From the NCBI GenBank assembly GCA_036524115.1, contig DATDCY010000001.1, forward strand, positions 1-30,201: a DNA stretch of 30,201 nucleotides, written 5' to 3'. Shown here piece after piece: positions 27,929 through 30,201 of the stretch. The translations under genes and the position numbers were made by a program. Numbering within the stretch: position 1 is the stretch's first letter; each line of letters starts with the position of its first letter. The notes under the pieces are model-generated. The model was given only the letters and a program-made list of their open reading frames with translations, had not been told where the DNA came from and did no database searches. Source of the stretch: a bacterium. Its GTDB lineage: Bacteria > JAUVQV01 > DATDCY01.

Positions 27929-28396
27929 ATGGCAGCACCCGTCACCGTCCGGGAGATCATGGTCGACGTCTTCGAGTACCCCCACATCCCCTACTGGTTC
28001 ACGCTGCGCCAGGCCGCGGGGATCGTGCGCAACACGCTGCTGCAGGGCGAGAAGCACGTCCAGCCGCTGATCGTCCTGGTCTTCGACGAGAAGTACAACC
28101 TCGTCGGCATGGCGAGCCTGCGCGAGATCATCAGGGGCCTCGAGCCGCTCTGGTCGGGCGCCGGGGCGGGCGGAACGGACGGCGGCAAGCCGCCGGCGGA
28201 GGCCCCGGTCGCGACCGTCATGCGCCAGGCGCAGGCGTTCCTCCCGCCGGAGGCCGCGGTGGCGGACGCGGCGCGCCTCATCGTCGAGCAGGGGCTCGAG
28301 CTGGTGCCGGTGCTCGAGGACGGCAAGAAGCTCATCGGCGTGGTCCGCTGGCAGGAGGTGTTCCGGGAGTGTTCCCGGCTGGCGCTCGGGGGGTGA
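27929..28396 (+). CDS. Two-CBS-domain protein
   Basis: A 155-aa cytoplasmic protein made of a pair of CBS motifs. The first is VREIMVDVFEYPHIPYWFTL...YNLVGMASLREIIRGL, the second ATVMRQAQAFLPPEAAVADAARLI...KLIGVVRWQEVFREC, joined by a glycine-rich linker (GAGAGGTDGGKPP). CBS pairs usually bind adenosine nucleotides and act as energy sensors. AAAGGAG (27915-27920) lies 8 nt before ATG 27929. The gene is 29 nt after the GntR gene and 7 nt before the kinase gene, so co-expression is expected. It may serve as the sensory input of that kinase, which lacks a sensor domain (inference). Confidence 0.9.
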   Translation: MAAPVTVREIMVDVFEYPHIPYWFTLRQAAGIVRNTLLQGEKHVQPLIVLVFDEKYNLVGMASLREIIRGLEPLWSGAGAGGTDGGKPPAEAPVATVMRQAQAFLPPEAAVADAARLIVEQGLELVPVLEDGKKLIGVVRWQEVFRECSRLALGG

Positions 28397-28403
28397 GCTG
28401 CAG

Positions 28404-29513
28404 GTGGTGAGACTGAGCATTCACCAGCGGTTCTTCGCCGGCTTCGTCGCGGCGCTGGCCGGCGGCGCGCTCGTCGCCGTCCTCGCCTTTGCCGGGCTCG
28501 GCGAGGCCGGCACCGCAGCCGCGGCGCTCACGCTGGGGGTGCTGCTCTCGGCGGGCATCCTCGCCGCGCACCGGCTGGCGGCCCGGATCAGCTCGCCGCT
28601 GCGACAGCTCGAGGAGGCGATGCACCGGGTCGCCGAGGGCGACTTCTCCGCGGCCGCCCCGGGCCCGACCCACGACGCGGAGATCGCCTCGCTCGCGGCC
28701 TCCTTCACCCAGATGCGCGAGCGGCTCAAGGACACGATGATCTCCCTCGAGCTGGCGGTCGAGAACCTCCACGACAAGCAGGAGCAGCTCGTCGAGGTCG
28801 AGAAGCTCGCCTCGCTCGGGCGCGTCGCGGCCGGCGTCGCCCACGAGATCAACAACCCGCTGGCCGTCATCAACGAGAAGGCCGGGCTGCTCCAGGACTT
28901 CCTCGCCATCTCCGGCGACTTCGCGAACCGGGGGCGCTTCGGGCCGCTGCTCGAGGGGATCCTCGACAGCGTCAAGCGCTGCCGCGCGATCACCCACCGG
29001 CTCCTGGGCTTTGCGCGGCGCGTCGAGGTCACGGTCGAGCCGGTCGACCTGAACGCCGAGGTGCGCCGGGTCTGCGAGTACCTCGAGGGCGACCGCGGCG
29101 CCAAGGACGCGCGCCTCGAGCTGCATCTCGCCGCGGAGCTGCCGGTGGCGCACACCGACCGCATCGAGTTCGAGCAGGTGCTCGTGAACATCATCAAGAA
29201 CGCGATCGACGCCGTGCGCCCCGGTGGCTGGATCGGCCTGACGACGCGCGCGAAGAACCAGCGCTGGCTGCAGGTCGTCGTCGCGGACAACGGCCCCGGC
29301 ATCCCCCCCGAGCAGCTCAAGCGGCTGTTCGAGCCGTTCTTCACCACCAAGGAGAAGGGCAAGGGGACCGGTCTCGGCCTCTTCGTCTCGCGCGGCATCA
29401 TGAAGAAGCTCGGCGGCCGGATCCTCGTCGAGAGCGCGGTGGGTGTCGGCACGAACTTCACCCTGGAGCTGCCCGTGCGCAACGTCGCCCAGGAGCTGCA
29501 AGATGCCACCTAA
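28404..29513 (+). CDS. HAMP-containing sensor histidine kinase without a sensor domain
   Basis: A 369-aa kinase. Two closely spaced membrane segments (about residues 8-30 and 36-56) leave almost no periplasmic loop, so there is no classical sensor domain. A HAMP linker follows (about 57-110: RISSPLRQLEEAMHRVAEGDFS). The H box is VAHEINNPLAVINEKAG (H147). The ATPase domain has NIIKNAIDAV, DNGPGIPPEQ, FEPFFTTKEKGKGTGLGLFVS, so it should be active. The start is GTG 28404 or GTG 28407, 7-10 nt after the CBS stop; both give the same protein within one residue. The response regulator gene overlaps its end by 11 nt and is the likely partner. Confidence 0.92.
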   Translation: MVRLSIHQRFFAGFVAALAGGALVAVLAFAGLGEAGTAAAALTLGVLLSAGILAAHRLAARISSPLRQLEEAMHRVAEGDFSAAAPGPTHDAEIASLAASFTQMRERLKDTMISLELAVENLHDKQEQLVEVEKLASLGRVAAGVAHEINNPLAVINEKAGLLQDFLAISGDFANRGRFGPLLEGILDSVKRCRAITHRLLGFARRVEVTVEPVDLNAEVRRVCEYLEGDRGAKDARLELHLAAELPVAHTDRIEFEQVLVNIIKNAIDAVRPGGWIGLTTRAKNQRWLQVVVADNGPGIPPEQLKRLFEPFFTTKEKGKGTGLGLFVSRGIMKKLGGRILVESAVGVGTNFTLELPVRNVAQELQDAT

Positions 29514-29892
29514 GGCGAAGGTCCTGCTCGTCGACGACGAGCGCGAGTTCGCGGAGGCCCTCGCCGAGCGCCTGCGGCTGCGCGGGTACGAGGCGCAGGC
29601 GGCGTTCTGCGCCGCCGCGGCCCTCGAGGCGGCGGCCGCCGCGCCCTTCGACGTGGTGCTCCTGGACCTCAACCTTCCCGGCGTGCGCGGCGTCGAGCTG
29701 CTGCTGCTGCTGCGACAGGCGCTGCCGCACGCCGAGGTCATCCTGCTCACCGGCCACCTCGACCTCGCCGACAAGATCGAGGGGGTGCGCCTGGACGCGT
29801 TCGGGACGCTCCTCAAGCCCGTGGAGCTGCCGGAGCTCATTGCCAAGATCGACGCCGCGCAGGCGAAACGGGTGGCGCATGCCGGGCACTGA
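29503..29892 (+). CDS. Single-domain response regulator
   Basis: A 129-aa receiver domain with D11-D12, phosphoacceptor D55 (VVLLDLNLPG), T83 (LLTGHLD) and K105 (TLLKPVELPEL). No output domain is present. AGGAG (29491-29495) lies 7 nt before ATG 29503, and the start lies inside the 3' end of the kinase gene (11-nt overlap), so the two are coupled. The stop in turn overlaps the next gene by 14 nt. It probably relays phosphate or acts by protein-protein contact. Confidence 0.92.
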   Translation: MPPKAKVLLVDDEREFAEALAERLRLRGYEAQAAFCAAAALEAAAAAPFDVVLLDLNLPGVRGVELLLLLRQALPHAEVILLTGHLDLADKIEGVRLDAFGTLLKPVELPELIAKIDAAQAKRVAHAGH

Positions 29893-30201
29893 GGCGGCCG
29901 TGGAGCGCGCGCTGCGCTCGTTCGCCGCGGCGGCCCTGGCGGAGGCCGCGCACGAGCTGAGCAACCGGCTCGCGACGATGCGCGAGACCGTGGGGCTGCT
30001 CGACGACCTGGCCCGCGCGGGCAAGGCCGGCGCCGCGGGCACGGCGCGGGCGCACGGCGCGCTCGACGACCAGGTCGCGCGCGCCCTGAATGTCGTGCGT
30101 ACCCTCGCCAGCCTCGGCGGCGCCCTCGGCGGCGCGGACAGCTCGTTCGACGCGGCCGCCGCGGTGGGCGACCTGCTGGCGCTCACCGAGCGGCGCATGC
30201 A
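29879..30201 (+). CDS. HELSN-box protein, probable histidine kinase or phosphotransfer domain (partial)
   Basis: The frame starts at ATG 29879, overlapping the response regulator by 14 nt, and is open to the window end (107 codons). Residues 13-45 are helical with AEAAHELSNRLATMRETVGLLDDL. The H25-E-L-S-N29 arrangement matches the HExxN phosphoacceptor helix of HisKA domains and is followed by a second helix, DDQVARALNVVRTLASLGG. No sensor or membrane segment precedes it. It is probably a soluble kinase or a phosphotransfer protein in the same relay; the missing C-terminus would decide. Confidence 0.6.
   Translation, partial: MPGTEAAVERALRSFAAAALAEAAHELSNRLATMRETVGLLDDLARAGKAGAAGTARAHGALDDQVARALNVVRTLASLGGALGGADSSFDAAAAVGDLLALTERRM

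Overview
The window is high-GC bacterial chromosome (roughly 70% G+C by eye) with dense, short-spaced genes. I see no tRNA, rRNA, CRISPR array, prophage or transposase gene. The gene families (HEINN-type histidine kinases, CNB-CBS-DUF294 protein, DUF1847 protein, PEP/pyruvate-binding protein, PilZ and degenerate GGDEF proteins, CotH/DUF4956/VTC cluster) suit a GC-rich member of the former Deltaproteobacteria or a related environmental lineage. That placement is an inference from gene content only.

Layout. 1-3041 (minus) is an operon VTC-domain protein > DUF4956 membrane protein > LamG/CotH-like protein (cut by the window edge). 3115-7286 (plus) holds an SGNH hydrolase, a 1002-aa polytopic membrane protein with two CBM-like C-terminal modules, and the ribosome-rescue factor ArfB. 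7338-10647 is a peptide-type ABC importer (binding protein and two permeases, no ATPase here). 10742-13196 has an LPG-synthase-like flippase protein, a tandem-ComFB protein and a small membrane protein. 13252-18953 has a CNB-CBS-nucleotidyltransferase protein, a DEDDh exonuclease, a PAS histidine kinase and, after a 337-bp gap, a response regulator. 19031-20517 encodes a secreted trypsin/V8-like protease and a small exported carboxypeptidase-regulatory-like protein. 20539-22012 (minus) is PilZ plus a GT4 glycosyltransferase. 22155-23618 is a GAF-GAF-degenerate GGDEF protein. 23615-26955 (minus) is a PEP/pyruvate-binding protein plus a DUF1847 protein. 27138-30201 is a GntR/HutC regulator, a CBS protein, a histidine kinase, a response regulator and the start of a further HELSN-box protein.

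Themes. Signalling dominates: two phosphorelay clusters, and three proteins of families tied to cyclic dinucleotides (tandem ComFB, PilZ, inactive GGDEF). The second theme is promoter architecture. At least six genes have a -10-like hexamer ending only 6-8 nt before the start codon, three of them with TTGAC(A/C/G) exactly 18 nt upstream, which predicts leaderless mRNAs. The tandem-ComFB gene adds a near-consensus CRP-type palindrome centred at about -42, the class II activator position. Another such promoter drives an 8-codon leader ORF coupled by ATGA to the CNB-CBS-DUF294 gene. A short AT-rich palindrome lies inside the first codons of the second ABC permease and looks like an inserted repeat.
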